Shown here: in pieces, positions 34,372 through 45,200 of the stretch
Numbering within the stretch: the first letter of the stretch is position 1
How the letters are laid out: the number at the start of each line of letters is the position of its first letter
DNA from: Gari tellinella
Lineage: Eukaryota; Mollusca; Bivalvia; Cardiida; Psammobiidae
DNA length: 64,000 nt
Direction of reading: 5' to 3'
Assembly (NCBI GenBank): GCA_922989275.2
Contig: OV277871.1
Location: forward strand, 67,268,989 to 67,332,988
Position numbers and translations under genes: made by a program
Notes under the pieces: generated by a model
Told to the model about the DNA's origin: nothing
Seen by the model: the letters and a program-made list of their open reading frames with translations, nothing else
Databases searched by the model: none

Positions 34372-34872
34372 TTAATGTATGACGTCAAAAATCTGAGCGT
34401 CCGAATGTACCAGAAGGCTTCAGTGATACAAATTGATCAGGGTGCATGTTTGTTTACCATGTATGCATTTTTATATTCATTTGTTAGATTCTCTGACTAT
34501 TTTAAATACTTTTTTTTATTTTGTTTGAGTTTTGGAATAAAAAAGGTTACATTCATACAAGGTGTAAGTGCGCATGCGCAGATAAACAGTTTAGGTGTCC
34601 GAATCTATCCCACGCCAGGCTACATGTAAGAATAAATGGAGACACCGTTTGGCAGCCATTAAAGGGTGGACACGCTTGAATATGCGGGTTTGTCCCGGTT
34701 TATCCCGAAATACCATTTACTCATTTCATTGGGGCCAAGTGCATGCGCATCAATTAGGTACACCATCGGGAGTTGTCGATAAACCTGATCCAAACAGTAC
34801 GGTATTGAAGGAAAAACGCTTTAGCCTGTAACTCCCGCTCCATGCATGGTCTTCTTTTTGGGATTTTGTTCA

Positions 34873-35405
34873 CTAGTGCATGCTTCGGACGGAATACGGT
34901 CTACCGGTGTGCTGCCAATGCCTGTCAAGTTTTCCCCTGAAGTCATTAACATCTTTGGCATTCACGACCCAGTCTGGTAATCCGTTCCACTTATTCACTA
35001 CGCATAGCCCAAAGAGTGTTTGCAGATGTTCAGTCTACCTCGTTTCGTTGCCAGCTTGAAGTTCTGTCGATTTGGATGCGGCATAGCGGTCTCTCCTGAT
35101 CAACTCTGTCTCAGCCATTGATGGTCTAAAAAGTTGCAATCAGATCGCCCCTGTCTCACGATAAGTTATTAAGTACATGGATGGCAGCTCATAGCTCTTA
35201 GTCTGTCTTCATATGAGAGATCACGTAGTGTCAAACACAGCTTGGTTGCTCTGCGTTGTGCCTTTTCAACCTCGTCCATGTCTCCAGCATATTGTGAATC
35301 CTTGGTGCGTTCTCCTATTCCAAGATTGGCCTAACCATGGTAGTGTAGAGCTTCTTGATGACAACTTTGTCTCTAGTATCCATTCTACCTCACATCCTCG
35401 CGGGT
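34873..35405 (-). pseudogene. LINE reverse-transcriptase C-terminal remnant (Jockey/CR1-like)
   Basis: Minus-strand translation gives, in shifting frames, KKLYTTMVRPILE, then EKAQRRATKLCLTLRDLSYE followed by DRLRAM, then LFGLCVVNKWNGLPDWVVNA followed by KDVNDFRGKLDRHW, and a stop at 34875-34873. These are the landmarks of the C-terminal end of Jockey/CR1-class LINE ORF2 (xYxxxVRPxLEY, LEKVQRRATK, RVVNxWNxLP..VVxA..VNxFKxxLDxxW). At least two frame shifts and a stop show it is dead, and the endonuclease and catalytic RT region are missing. Confidence 0.8.
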
Positions 35406-36257
35406 AATTCTGGTCAGTGCGAGTATGTGCCTGTTAGTATAGTTAAGAAAAGTTCAAAGATGAGGCTTAGCGGACGAAACAAAGTTAACAATGTTAAACA
35501 CTTAGCAGTTAAAAAAGAGTAAAAACAGGATTAAAAGTACATTGCTGGACTAAGTTCAGAATAATTCATGGTGCTGACTGAGGACTTAAAGTTTTCAATT
35601 TCTCATTCAGCCCGACATCTGCAGGAAGGTCATTCCCACTGTACTACTGTAAGAGGATAAACAAGTATTTATAATAGATCTAGTCTGCTCTAGTATGAAC
35701 CTGTTTGAAACAGACAGAATGACAGAGTCCAATTCAGTGATACTTCTACATTTATTTACTGATTGACATCAATATTTGCATATGCATTTTTAATGAACTG
35801 TAGATTGGCGTTTTTTATTTTTCATGTAAGCTGTCCCATGAAGGACACAGTTATTAGTCTTAATTTGGACTTTTCTGACTGAATAAAGCTTGTGGCGTGA
35901 ACTACTTCTACATTTCTTTAAATGCAAATAAAGTTTTTCCATATGGATCCAAATCGCTTGAAGGTAAAGCACCCCTGATGAAATCAGGCTAATGACGGTT
36001 AATATTGGTAATCTATGAAGTGTCATCAACAATGACGTCAACCAACGGTTCACACTGAACCATGCTCAAACATGGTTCAGTATGGGCCGTCAGTTACGAG
36101 AATGGCAGATTGATCTGTAGAGTATCGACATCGGATTGATCATATTATGGGTGCTCTACCTTAAAGAGATTTTGATCAATTTGGATATCTCATTAGCAGT
36201 GTTCAATCTTAAATTTAGAGGAGTATCAAACAGTTTGTAAACGAAGCCTCGCGGAAA
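35406..36257 (+). other. No gene seen
   Basis: AT-rich sequence with a short palindrome GAACCATGCTCAAACATGGTTC near 36056-36078. No open frame with splice support or recognised element. Confidence 0.4.
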
Positions 36258-36602
36258 CACTGGGTCAAATCATTGACAAAGTAGGTTAACACTCTAGATG
36301 TCACATTTTCTTCCTGATCTTCATGAAAATTGATCAGAATGTTCATCTTTAGGTACTTCGCATACGGAAGTCACTCTTGCGGGCGAGCGGAATTGCGTCT
36401 TGACGACATAGACTTTTCCCGCACGTGCTTATACTAGAAATTTTATATAAAGGAAATGTTATTACGATTTAGTGTAGTTCTTCATAGCGCAATCAGTAGA
36501 GAATTTGAATGGATTTAGATTAAAACGGGTGAAACAGAAAGGTAAAGCTATCAGGCTTCAGAACAACAGATGAGCGATACCAGGGCCTTCAGGCCCTCTT
36601 GT
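36258..36602 (+). mobile_element. GCTCACC/AGGTGAGC repeat, 3' fragment
   Basis: Body text GTTAACACTCTAGATGTCAC and the 3' end AGATGAGCGATACCAGGGCC with the GGGCCTTCAGGCCC hairpin just upstream of the exon array. Confidence 0.55.
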
Positions 36603-36772
36603 TGAGAAAAGTCCCTTGCCAAGTTTTAAACACACTTTCCTTAGAATGTATACCAGTACCTCTGAATGTATGCCTGCAATTGATGTACTTTGTGTGTTAT
36701 CTACCTCTCTTTGTAGGGTTGGGATTTTCACACTTGCACAAAGTTTATACTATTTATTGTCATTTGTTATAG

Positions 36773-36922
36773 TGGATAACCAGAACCACCCATTAGCAAG
36801 TGAATCGTGAGCAACCATTAGCAAGGGAGCAGACCACTGTCCATTTGTGTCGGAACATTCAAAACCATGTTTGACTGAAGATCCAAATGATTACCCTGAA
36901 TCTTCAAAAACAGTAACAAAAG
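36773..36922 (+). pseudogene. 150-bp exon array, unit 1 (nonsense)
   Basis: Acceptor TTGTTATAG and donor AAAAG|GTAGGT are intact and length is 150 bp, but the phase-1 frame reads VDNQNHPLASES then TGA. The rest matches the consensus (SKGADHCPFVSEHSKPCLTE, DPNDYPESSKTVTK). Confidence 0.65.
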
Positions 36923-37196
36923 GTAGGTTTCTTTATAATATATAGTGTAGGATACATCATTTGTGGTTGTATAAAACTTTGAGCATTGCTTACTGAGTAA
37001 AAAGATTAAATATTTCATAAACAAGCGAGAAAAGTTGTGTATCAAGTTTTAAATACACTGTTCTTAGAATGTATGCCAATACCTCAGAATGTATGCCTGC
37101 AACTGATGTACTTTGTATGTTATCTACCTCTTTTTGTAGGTTTGAAATTTTCACACTTGCACAAAGTTTATAATATTTTATTGTCATTTATTATAA

Positions 37197-37327
37197 TGGA
37201 TAACCAGAACCATCCATTAGCAAGTGAATCGTCAGCAGCCATTAGCAAGGGAGCAGACCACTGTCCATTTGTGTCGGAACATTCAAAACCATGTTTGACT
37301 GAAGATCCAAATGATTACCCTGAATCT
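37197..37327 (+). pseudogene. 150-bp exon array, unit 2 (truncated)
   Basis: The acceptor reads TTATAA instead of TTATAG, and the 3' end is deleted after DYPES, fusing into TAA and the next intron. The reading frame is otherwise clean. Confidence 0.6.
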
Positions 37328-37473
37328 TAAATACACTTTCCTTAGAATGTATGCCAATACCTCAGAATGTATGCCTGCAACTGATGTACTTTGTGTGTTA
37401 TCTACCTCACTTTGTAGGTTTAGAATTTTTGCACTTGCACAAAGTTTATAATATTTATTGTCATTTGTTATAG

Positions 37474-37623
37474 TGGATAACCAGAACCACCCTTTAGCAA
37501 GTGAATCGTCAGCAACGATTAGCAAGGGAACAGAGCACTGTCCATTTGTGTCGGAACATTCAAAACCATGTTTGACTGAAGATCCAAATGATTACCCTGA
37601 ATCTTCAAAAACAGTAACAAAAG
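37474..37623 (+). CDS. 150-bp exon array, unit 3 (intact)
   Basis: Acceptor TTGTTATAG and donor AAAAG|GTAGGT; 150 bp, phase 1-1, no stop. It encodes VDNQNHPLASESSATISKGT, EHCPFVSEHSKPCLTEDPND, YPESSKTVTK. Two cysteines and a Ser/Asp/Pro-rich composition; no family recognised. Same phase and final G as the acidic and recombinase exons to the left, so it could belong to the same kind of modular gene. Confidence 0.55.
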
Positions 37624-37897
37624 GTAGGTTTTCTTTATAATATATAGTGTAGATACATCATTTGTGGTTGTATAAAACTTTGAGCATTGCTTACTGAGTA
37701 AAAAGATTAAATATTTCATAACCAAGTGAGAAAAGTTATGTATCACGTTTTAAATGCACTTTTCTTAGAAGGTATGCCAATACCTCAGAATGTATGCCTG
37801 CAACTGATGTACTTTGTGTGTTATCTACCTCTCTTTGTAGCTTTGACATTTTCACACTTGCACAAAGTTTATAATATTTTATTGTCATTTATTATAA

Positions 37898-38047
37898 TGG
37901 ATAACCAGAACCATCCATTAGCAAGTGAATCGTCAGCAGCCATTAGCAAGGGAGCAGACCACTGTCCATTTGTGTCGGAACATTCAAAACCATGTTTGAC
38001 TGAAGATCCAAATGATTACCCTGAATCTTCAAAAACAGTAACAAAAG
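37898..38047 (+). CDS. 150-bp exon array, unit 4 (open frame, weak acceptor)
   Basis: The frame and donor are intact, but the acceptor is TTATAA, not TTATAG. Almost identical to unit 2 over its shared part, which suggests units duplicate as pairs or triplets. Splicing into this exon is doubtful. Confidence 0.4.
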
Positions 38048-38322
38048 GTAGGTTTTCTTTATAATATATAGTGTAGGATACATCATTTGTGGTTGTATAA
38101 AACTTTGAGCATTGCTTACTGAGTAAAAAGATTAAATATTTCATAACATAGCGAGAAAAGTTATGTATCAAGTTTTAAATGCACTTTTCTTAGAAGGTAT
38201 GCCAATACCTCAGTATGTATGCCTGCAACTAATGTACTTTGTGTGTTATCTACCTCTCTTTGTAGGTTTGACATTTTCACACTTGCACAAAGTTTATAAT
38301 ATTTTATTGTCATTTATTATAA

Positions 38323-38453
38323 TTGATAACCAGAACCACCCATTAGCGAGTGAATCGTAAGCAGCCATTAGCAAGGGAGCAGACCACTGTCCATTTGTGT
38401 CGGTACATTCAAAACCATGTTTGACTGAGGATCCAAATGATAACCCTGAATCT
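38323..38453 (+). pseudogene. 150-bp exon array, unit 5 (nonsense, truncated)
   Basis: Acceptor TATAAT, TAA after LASES, and the same 3' deletion as unit 2. Units 2 and 5 share the truncation, evidence of higher-order duplication (about 1.13 kb) within the array. Confidence 0.6.
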
Positions 38454-38598
38454 TAAATACACTTTCCTTAGAATGTATGCCAATACCTCAGAATGTATGC
38501 CTGCAACTGATGTACTTTGTGTGTTATCTACCTCTCTTTGTAGGTTTGGAATTTTCGCACTTGCACACGTTTATAATATATATTGTCATTTGTTATAG

Positions 38599-38748
38599 TG
38601 GATAAACAGAACCACCCTTTAGCAAGTGAATGGTCAGCAACCATTAGCAAAGGAGCAGACCACTGTCCTGTTGTGATGGAACATTCAAAACCATGTTTGA
38701 CTGAAGATCCAAATGATTACCCTGAATCTCCAAAAACAGTAACAAAAG
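38599..38748 (+). CDS. 150-bp exon array, unit 6 (intact)
   Basis: Acceptor TTGTTATAG and donor AAAAG|GTAGGT; phase 1-1; no stop. Variant residues: VDKQNHPLASEWSATISKGA, DHCPVVMEHSKPC, PESPKTVTK. Both cysteines are kept. Confidence 0.55.
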
Positions 38749-39021
38749 GTAGGTTTCTTTATAATATATAGTGTAGGATACATCATTTGTGGTTGTATAA
38801 AACTTTGAGCATTGCTTACTGAGTAAAAAGATTAAATATTTCATAACCAAGGGAGAAAAGTTATGTATCAAGTTTTAAATGCACTTTTCTTAGAAGGTAT
38901 GCCAATACCTCAGTATGTATGCCTGCAACTGATGTACTGTGTGTGTTATCTACCTCTCTTTGTAGGTTTGAAATTTTCACACTTGCACAAAGTTTATAAT
39001 ATTCATTGTCATTTGTTATAG

Positions 39022-39171
39022 TGGATAACCAGAACCACTCTTTAGCAAGTGAATGGTCAGCAACCATTAACAAGGGAGCAGACCACTGTCCATTTGTGAT
39101 GGAACCTTCAAAACCATGTTTGACTGAAGATCCAAATGATTACCCTGAATCTTCGCCAACAGTAACAGACG
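39022..39171 (+). CDS. 150-bp exon array, unit 7 (intact)
   Basis: Acceptor TTGTTATAG and donor GACG|GTAGGT; phase 1-1; no stop. VDNQNHSLASEWSATINKGA, DHCPFVMEPSKPC, PESSPTVTD. Both cysteines are kept. Confidence 0.55.
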
Positions 39172-39441
39172 GTAGGTTTCTTAATAATAATATAGGTTGT
39201 ATGACACCACATTTGTGGTTGTAAAAACCTTTGAGCATTGCTTACTGATTAAAACCATTAAATATTTCATTACCAAGCGAGAACTTTTTTTATCAAGTTT
39301 TGAATACACTTTCCTTAGAATGTGCCAATACCTCAGAGTGTGTGCCTGCAACTGATTTACTTTGTGTGTTATCTACCTCTCTTTGTAATGTTGGGATTTT
39401 CTAACTTGCTCAAAGTTTATATTTATTGTCGTTTGTTATAG

Positions 39442-39590
39442 TTGATAACCTGACTACCAATTTGCAAGTGAATCATCAGCAACCATAAGCAAGGGAGCAG
39501 ACCACTGTCCATTTGTGTCGGTACCTTCAAAGCCATGTTTGATTGAAGATCAAAATGATTACCCTGAATCTTCAAAAACAGTAACAAAAG
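39442..39590 (+). pseudogene. 150-bp exon array, unit 8 (frameshift)
   Basis: 149 bp: one base is lost early (GATAACCTGACTACCAATTT), which throws the frame to a stop. Splice sites remain. Confidence 0.6.
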
Positions 39591-39864
39591 GTAGGCTTCA
39601 TTATAATAATATATGTTGTAGGATACAACATTTGTGGCTGTATAAGACTTTGAGCATTGCTTACTGAGTAAAAAGATTGAATATTTCATAACCAAGCGAG
39701 AAAAGTTATGTATCAAATGTTGAATACACTTTCCTTAGAATGTATGCTAATACCTCAGAATGTATGCCTCCAACTGATGTACTTTGTGTGTTATCTACCT
39801 CTCTTTGTAGGTTTTGGATTTTCGCACTTGCACAAGTTTATAATATTTATTGTCATTTTTTTAG

Positions 39865-40014
39865 TGGATAACTAGAACCACCCATTAGCAAGTGAATGGT
39901 CGGCAACCATTAGCAAAGGAGCAGACCACTGTCATGTTGTGATGGAACCTTCAAAACCATGTTTGACTGAAGATCCAAATGATTACCCTGATTCTTCGCC
40001 AACAGTAACATAAG
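39865..40014 (+). pseudogene. 150-bp exon array, unit 9 (nonsense)
   Basis: VDN then TAG, and a second TAA just before the donor. Length and splice dinucleotides are kept. Confidence 0.6.
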
Positions 40015-40289
40015 GTAGCTTTCTTAATGATAATAGTGTTGTAGGACACCACTTTTGTGGCTGTATAATACTTTGAGCATTGCTTACTGATTAAAAACAT
40101 TAAATATTTCATAACCAAGCAAGAAAAGTTATGTAACAATTTTTAAACACACTTTCCTTAGAATGTATGCCTGTACCTCAGAATGTATGCCTGCAACTGG
40201 TGTACTTTGTGTGTTATCTACCTCTCTTTGTAGGGGTGGGATTTTCATACTTGCACCAAGTTTATAATATTTATTTTCATTTGTCATAG

Positions 40290-40427
40290 TGGATAACCAG
40301 AACCACCCATCGTCAGCAACCATTAGCAAGGGAGCAGACCACTGTCAATTTGTGTCGGAACCTTCAAAACCATGTTTGACTGAAGATCCAAATGATTATT
40401 CTGAATCTTCAGCAACAGTAAAAAAAG
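40290..40427 (+). CDS. 150-bp exon array, unit 10 (intact, 12-bp in-frame deletion)
   Basis: Acceptor TTGTCATAG and donor AAAAG|GTAGAT; 138 bp, still phase 1-1. VDNQNHPSSATISKGADHCQ, FVSEPSKPCLTEDPNDYSES, SATVKK. The lost LASE tetrapeptide keeps the frame, consistent with selection or chance. Last unit before unrelated sequence. Confidence 0.5.
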
Positions 40428-40550
40428 GTAGATGTCTTTATAATATACAGTCTAGACAGTTTTAAGAGACCTTGCCAAGCACCTGGTAGATTATACTGAA
40501 TTTGACCCGTATTCCCCATGGCTATTCGTGACCAGGTACCACTTAAACTA

Positions 40551-41415
40551 CAGTGATGCTCACTTATTACGAAATTCAGGGGACCTTGCAAATAATTTTG
40601 TCTTATCCAAACTTCGTCTTATCCAAACAACGAAATATCTTTGTGAATAGCTTGCATATAACGAAAATTTTACTCATCATACTTTTAGTACAAAATTGCT
40701 TAGAAAGAAAGAAAGATAGAAAGGCATAAAAATTAAATCTTAAATATTTGTTTTAATTGTACCAAATAGAATAAATGTTAACAAAATAAGAGTGGCTTCA
40801 TGACATAAGAAATGCCATTTTTTTCTTCAAAATTTAACCTGTTCCCTGTTTTGTATTAATAGAAAACTCAACCTTTTATAAATAATTAATGAGTAACTTT
40901 ATTAATATTAAAAGTTTAATATAAAAAGTTTTTTATATAGATCGACTCTGTTGATATAGCACCTGTGCTTTTGCAGAATATGGGTGTCAAACAGCAAGAA
41001 TTCCGATCAGAAACTCTGTTATTAAGCATCTGGTCTGGATCCAAACAATTAATATGCCCAGTAAACTAATTATTTCCAGTTGTTTGAATATCATATCAAT
41101 AGCATTTATACATTACATGTTGGTTGGGTAATGTTTTGTTATCAGAGGTGATGAGCAGCTAAGCAATTAAGTACTGTAAGCCACTTGTCAAACTGTGATA
41201 ATGACCGACATTTTGTACTAACAGAACCATTTTACAAGTAAAATCCAGTATAGGGACCTAAAAATCAGTTTGTATTATCCAATATTTCGTTATATCCGTT
41301 TCATCTTAAGCAAGCCGGAGGCCATTAAATAAAAGGAAGCAGTCAGGGAATTCTTTTTATTTTGTATTAAGCAGTTTTTCGTCTTATCCAAATTCGTTAA
41401 AAGTGAGCTTCACTG
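40551..41415. mobile_element. 0.87-kb Tigger/pogo-like element
   Basis: Ends CAGTGATGCTCACTTATTAC and the inverse of GTTAAAAGTGAGCTTCACTG; left flank TA, right flank CA. Subterminal motifs CGTCTTATCCAAACTTCGTC and TTTTCGTCTTATCCAAATTC repeat inside. No transposase frame. Confidence 0.7.
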
Positions 41416-41588
41416 CATACGGAATTTAACCCATTTTGCCTGTGCCCATGCGTGACCAGACACCGAGTTGACGTTACTGATTTTGACCTTTATACCATGT
41501 GGTCATGCATGACCAGACATCAAGTAGACCATTTTGAATTTGACCCATATTCCCTGTAGCCATTACCATGTCATGAGTATACTGAGGA

Positions 41589-42202
41589 TTGGACACCGTT
41601 AAGAATGAAACGGTACGATGCGATACTGATACCAATGAAATGATACCGGTATTTTAATGATTATTTTCGATACGATGTGATATGATACAAATTTACAATG
41701 AGAGCACCGCAAACGGGTGCTGGACGCTCGACTTTCACATACTTGAGATGGATACATATTCCAAACTACAAGAATGTGTATGGGTATTTGACGCTTTTTT
41801 AATCATAGATGTTTGTAAACAACAACAACTAATAAATACTTGGACATACATACACATATTTTGAAACCTAAATGTGGGCCCTAAGGTCAAGGTCACAAGG
41901 GTCCAATTTTTTCTGTGCATTGAAAGGTCTTGTCCATAAACACACACATACCAACTATGAAAGCAATACCTCAAAGGACATAGAGGTTACAGGTATTTTC
42001 CGAAACAAAAACGTAGATTTCGAAACATAAACGCTGGCCCTAAGTTCAAGGTCAAGGTCACAGGGGTCCAAATGTCTCTGTGCATGGAAAAGGTCTTGTC
42101 CATATACACACATACCAGCTATAAAAGCAATACGTCAAGGGACATAGAAGTTATAGGCACTTTTCGAAACCTAAACACAGTCTTACAAAAACCTTAACCC
42201 AA
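41589..42202 (-). repeat. Inverted copy of the 8849-9472 repeat
   Basis: It carries AGAGCACCGCAAACGGGTGC, CCTAAATGTGGGCCCTAAGG and GTTTCGAAAC-type text, in the opposite orientation to the left block. It is followed by a perfect CTCGACTTTTCGAAAAGTCGAG palindrome at 42253-42274. Confidence 0.75.
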
Positions 42203-42373
42203 GAACTTCACCAACGCAGACGCTGACGCAGACGACATGGTGACGACAATAGCTCGACTTTTCGAAAAGTCGAGTTAAAAATGACACAAGAACATGGCTA
42301 TTACCGAGCAGAATAAAAGGTTTTGTATAACCCATTATCAATTAATTATCAGGGCTCCATATAAAGATACTAA

Positions 42374-42575
42374 CTCTTTGAACCCTAAACATGCGTGATT
42401 TGCAAACAGAGTGTCTGTCAGGAGTAGACTTGTCTTATGCAAACAGTGTAGACCCAGGATATACACTATATGTCATTTTGACATATATTGTAAAACTCAA
42501 CCCTAAAAAGTCAAAAATGGACTAGACTTAATTGAAAACTAGAATTGTCCATTTGAAGTTTCAGGGATGAAAGGG
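42374..42575 (-). mobile_element. TTAA-type MITE, inverted relative to 6270-6590
   Basis: The right end GAAAGGG is followed by TTAA (42576-42579). The left end CTCTTTGAACCC is preceded by CTAA, a mutated TTAA. It carries the same core text as the repeat at 6270. Confidence 0.55.
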
Positions 42576-42676
42576 TTAAGAGGTAGTAAACTGAACAAAT
42601 TCAACAAATCCAACATTTTGTCACTTATTTCATCACCAAATCCTATGGTGTGACTACTCATCGTCCTGAAGCGACT

Positions 42677-42955
42677 GGGGCCTCCGTGGCCTAGTGGTAT
42701 AGTCACTGTGACTTACATCACTAAGTTCCTCACCGCTGTGAGTTCGAATCCCAGTAGGGTTGTTCGGATTTTTCATGTTGGGAAGCCTTCCAGCTGGCTT
42801 GCGGAAGGTCGGTAGTTCTACCCAGTTGCCGATGTGTGCCTGAAATAGTGCTTAAAGGGCTTCTGGGGTCTTCCTACACCTGTCATTAGCTGGACGTCGC
42901 GATATAACTGAAATACTGTTGAAAGCGACGTAAAATCAAAACAAATCGAATCAAA
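42677..42955 (+). mobile_element. Full-length tRNA-derived Meta-SINE
   Basis: GGGGCCTCCGTGGCCTAGTG head with boxes A and B, Meta body and tail as at 4932-5206. Flanked by a 13-bp duplication TCCTGAAGCGACT / TCCTGAAGAGACT (42664-42676, 42956-42968). Confidence 0.88.
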
Positions 42956-43553
42956 TCCTGAAGAGACTATTCTAATGTCAAATGAGTAGTGATGCCATAG
43001 GGTTTAATGCAGAAATAAACTCCCATTATCTGGAGCTCTGCTTATGTACCGAACAATTTCAAAAAGATTCTGGTAAAATTAAGGACAAAATGCTGCACAA
43101 AATACACAATTTTAATTATGTAAGTGATTTAACTGCATCTAAGAAAATTTAATTATTGAACTAAAAAGTGTTCTAAGTCTGTACCCATTAGCCTGTCTGC
43201 ATTTGTTTAAGACAGTTAATCGCTTCAAGCAAATTGAAAGTTAAGTAGAATGCCATTGAAGGCACATTCTGTTTTACTTTAAATTTATTCTCTTTTAAGC
43301 TTTACTTCCAGCCTCGTTCTCATGCATTGTGATGCATGGCATGAAAAATACGATGATTCATTGATAATTTAAAGCTTTTCCAAACGCCTGGAGTATCATC
43401 AAAAATACCGTTATTTATTTTAAACGGTTACGATCCGGTACAAATTTAACCGATTCTCGGTACTGTTTCGATACCGCTTACTGGTGTCCAACCCTAAGTA
43501 CACTACACCAACTTTCAACCATATTTCCTGTGGCCATACATTACCATGTCATG

Positions 43554-43737
43554 ATTGATTGATTTTTTTTTGGCAATAGTGGCATAACATGGCAATACAA
43601 ATGTATACACATATAATGAAAACTATAACAAATAATGGATATACATGAAAAAGCACATGATATGCTCACCAATACCAAGGATTGCACAAAAAAGAGAAAA
43701 TGTATTTTCCCTTATTTCCATTGTGGTCCCCGATACT
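43554..43737 (-). mobile_element. Probable LINE 3' end with (AATC)n tail
   Basis: Read on the minus strand it ends GCCATGTTATGCCACTATTG, an A run, then TCAATCAATCAT. Possible duplication TGTCATG / TGACATG at the edges. A short microsatellite-like tail fits CR1/L2-type LINEs; no coding left. Confidence 0.4.
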
Positions 43738-44475
43738 AGTGACATGAGTACACTCCACCAACTTTGAACCATATTCCCTGTGGTCATGCCTGGGCCCATA
43801 TTCTGAAACATTCTAAGATAACTTTTGCTCTAAGTAAATCAATATTCTCTTAGTCTCTAAGTACTTGATGATTTACTCTTAGAAAGTGAAAATAACTAAG
43901 AACATTCTAAACTCGACAAATGTAACTAAGTATAACGATATACTCTTAGAAATCAATATAGTCTTAGTTTTCGGCCATTTCAACTAAGTATTTTGGGATT
44001 CCATCTTAGAAAGATGAAAAAACTAAGAAAATTCTCAACTCGCCAAATTTACTATAGAGTTTTCTCAAAACTTGAGAAAACTGTGACCCTCTCTTAACTG
44101 GTTAGACTTTTCTAAGATGCGAACACGAACGTTTATTAAGCAGCAATAACTGTCCCGAAAAGGTAGAATATATAATTCATTGAATAAAAAACTTTTATAG
44201 ACCTATATATACGTTTATCGGAGGTTTTTGTGCCGACGTTTATGTTTGAATGGCTTCGTCAAATTGAGTCAAATTCGGGGTTGGGTAACGTCATTACAAA
44301 CGGCTGTTTAAGACATTATTACCTACTGTCTTTATCGCAAAAACGTGGAAAAGATCGATATCTATTCATATTCTATATGTTTTAGTAAGAAATTATCACT
44401 GTATGTTCCAAAACTAGCATAAATACATAACTAGTTCCACAATTATAATATACTAACAAGCCGAATTTGAACGAA

Positions 44476-44550
44476 GTCGCCGTGGCTCAATCGGTAGCGA
44501 GTCTGACTGGTATGTCGAGGGTAGCCGGTTCGAGCCACACAGGGTATAGT
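44476..44550 (+). ncRNA. tRNA-like sequence (SINE head or tRNA pseudogene)
   Basis: Box A TGGCTCAATCGG (44483-44494), box B GGTTCGAGCC (44527-44536), then a T8 run at 44552-44559, a possible Pol III terminator. The acceptor stem is poor and no SINE body is evident. Confidence 0.45.
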
Positions 44551-44632
44551 CTTTTTTTTCTTAACAACCTTTTTTTAAAAATAAATCATTATTTCCATAG
44601 ATTCGTTTCTTTAAATACAAATAACTGCTTAA

Positions 44633-44870
44633 TCCTTTCACTGCCAAACTTTCGTGAGAGTTTACTTCTTCACCGTTTCATTGTCGTCTGCTTCAAGTTT
44701 GTTGTCTGTAATATCGTTTTTAAAGTTAATTGTAAGGCAGTATGACTGAAAAGAATTCAATACGAGTGCCAAACAGTCTGGATCCTGATCAGACGCCGCG
44801 TTACGCGGCGTCTGATCAAGGTCCAAACTGTTTGCAAACGTGCCTTTAGGCGCCATTGAGACTGAAAGGG
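44633..44870. mobile_element. TTAA-flanked piggyBac-type MITE with palindromic core
   Basis: TTAA (44629-44632) TCCTTTCACTGCC ... GACTGAAAGGG TTAA (44871-44874). Core CTGATCAGACGCCGCGTTAC/GCGGCGTCTGATCAAGG is a strong palindrome within 44770-44838. Confidence 0.82.
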
Positions 44871-45126
44871 TTAAAGCATGCTAAATTGAAGTAAAAGTCT
44901 CCAATTAGAAGTTTTCCTTCTTATTGTCAGCCTGATAGTTATAGAAACGACTTTCATGTTTCTACTCTTTCTTGATATGTGAAAAGCTCTATGAAAAGTT
45001 TCCTGAAGGTTTCTATTTAACCCTTGTCATGCAGAATTGTCATCTGCTGCAAACACATCATCTGCAGAGAAAAAACATAATCAATTTGATGCTTTCCAAA
45101 CTTAAGAAAAGTAAATAATGACTGGC

Positions 45127-45200
45127 AAAAAAGTTTGGATCCAGATCAGACGCCGCATAACGCGGCGTCTTATCTGGATCTATACTGTATACAAACTGTT
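45127..45200. repeat. GATCAGACGCCGC palindrome
   Basis: TTTGGATCCAGATCAGACGC / CGCATAACGCG / GCGTCTTATCTGGATC. Same core as 44770, in a different foldback. Confidence 0.75.

Noticed and set aside
36773..40427. CRISPR array
   Set aside because: Units are 138-150 bp coding-like exons with introns between them, on a eukaryotic chromosome; no short repeat/spacer structure.
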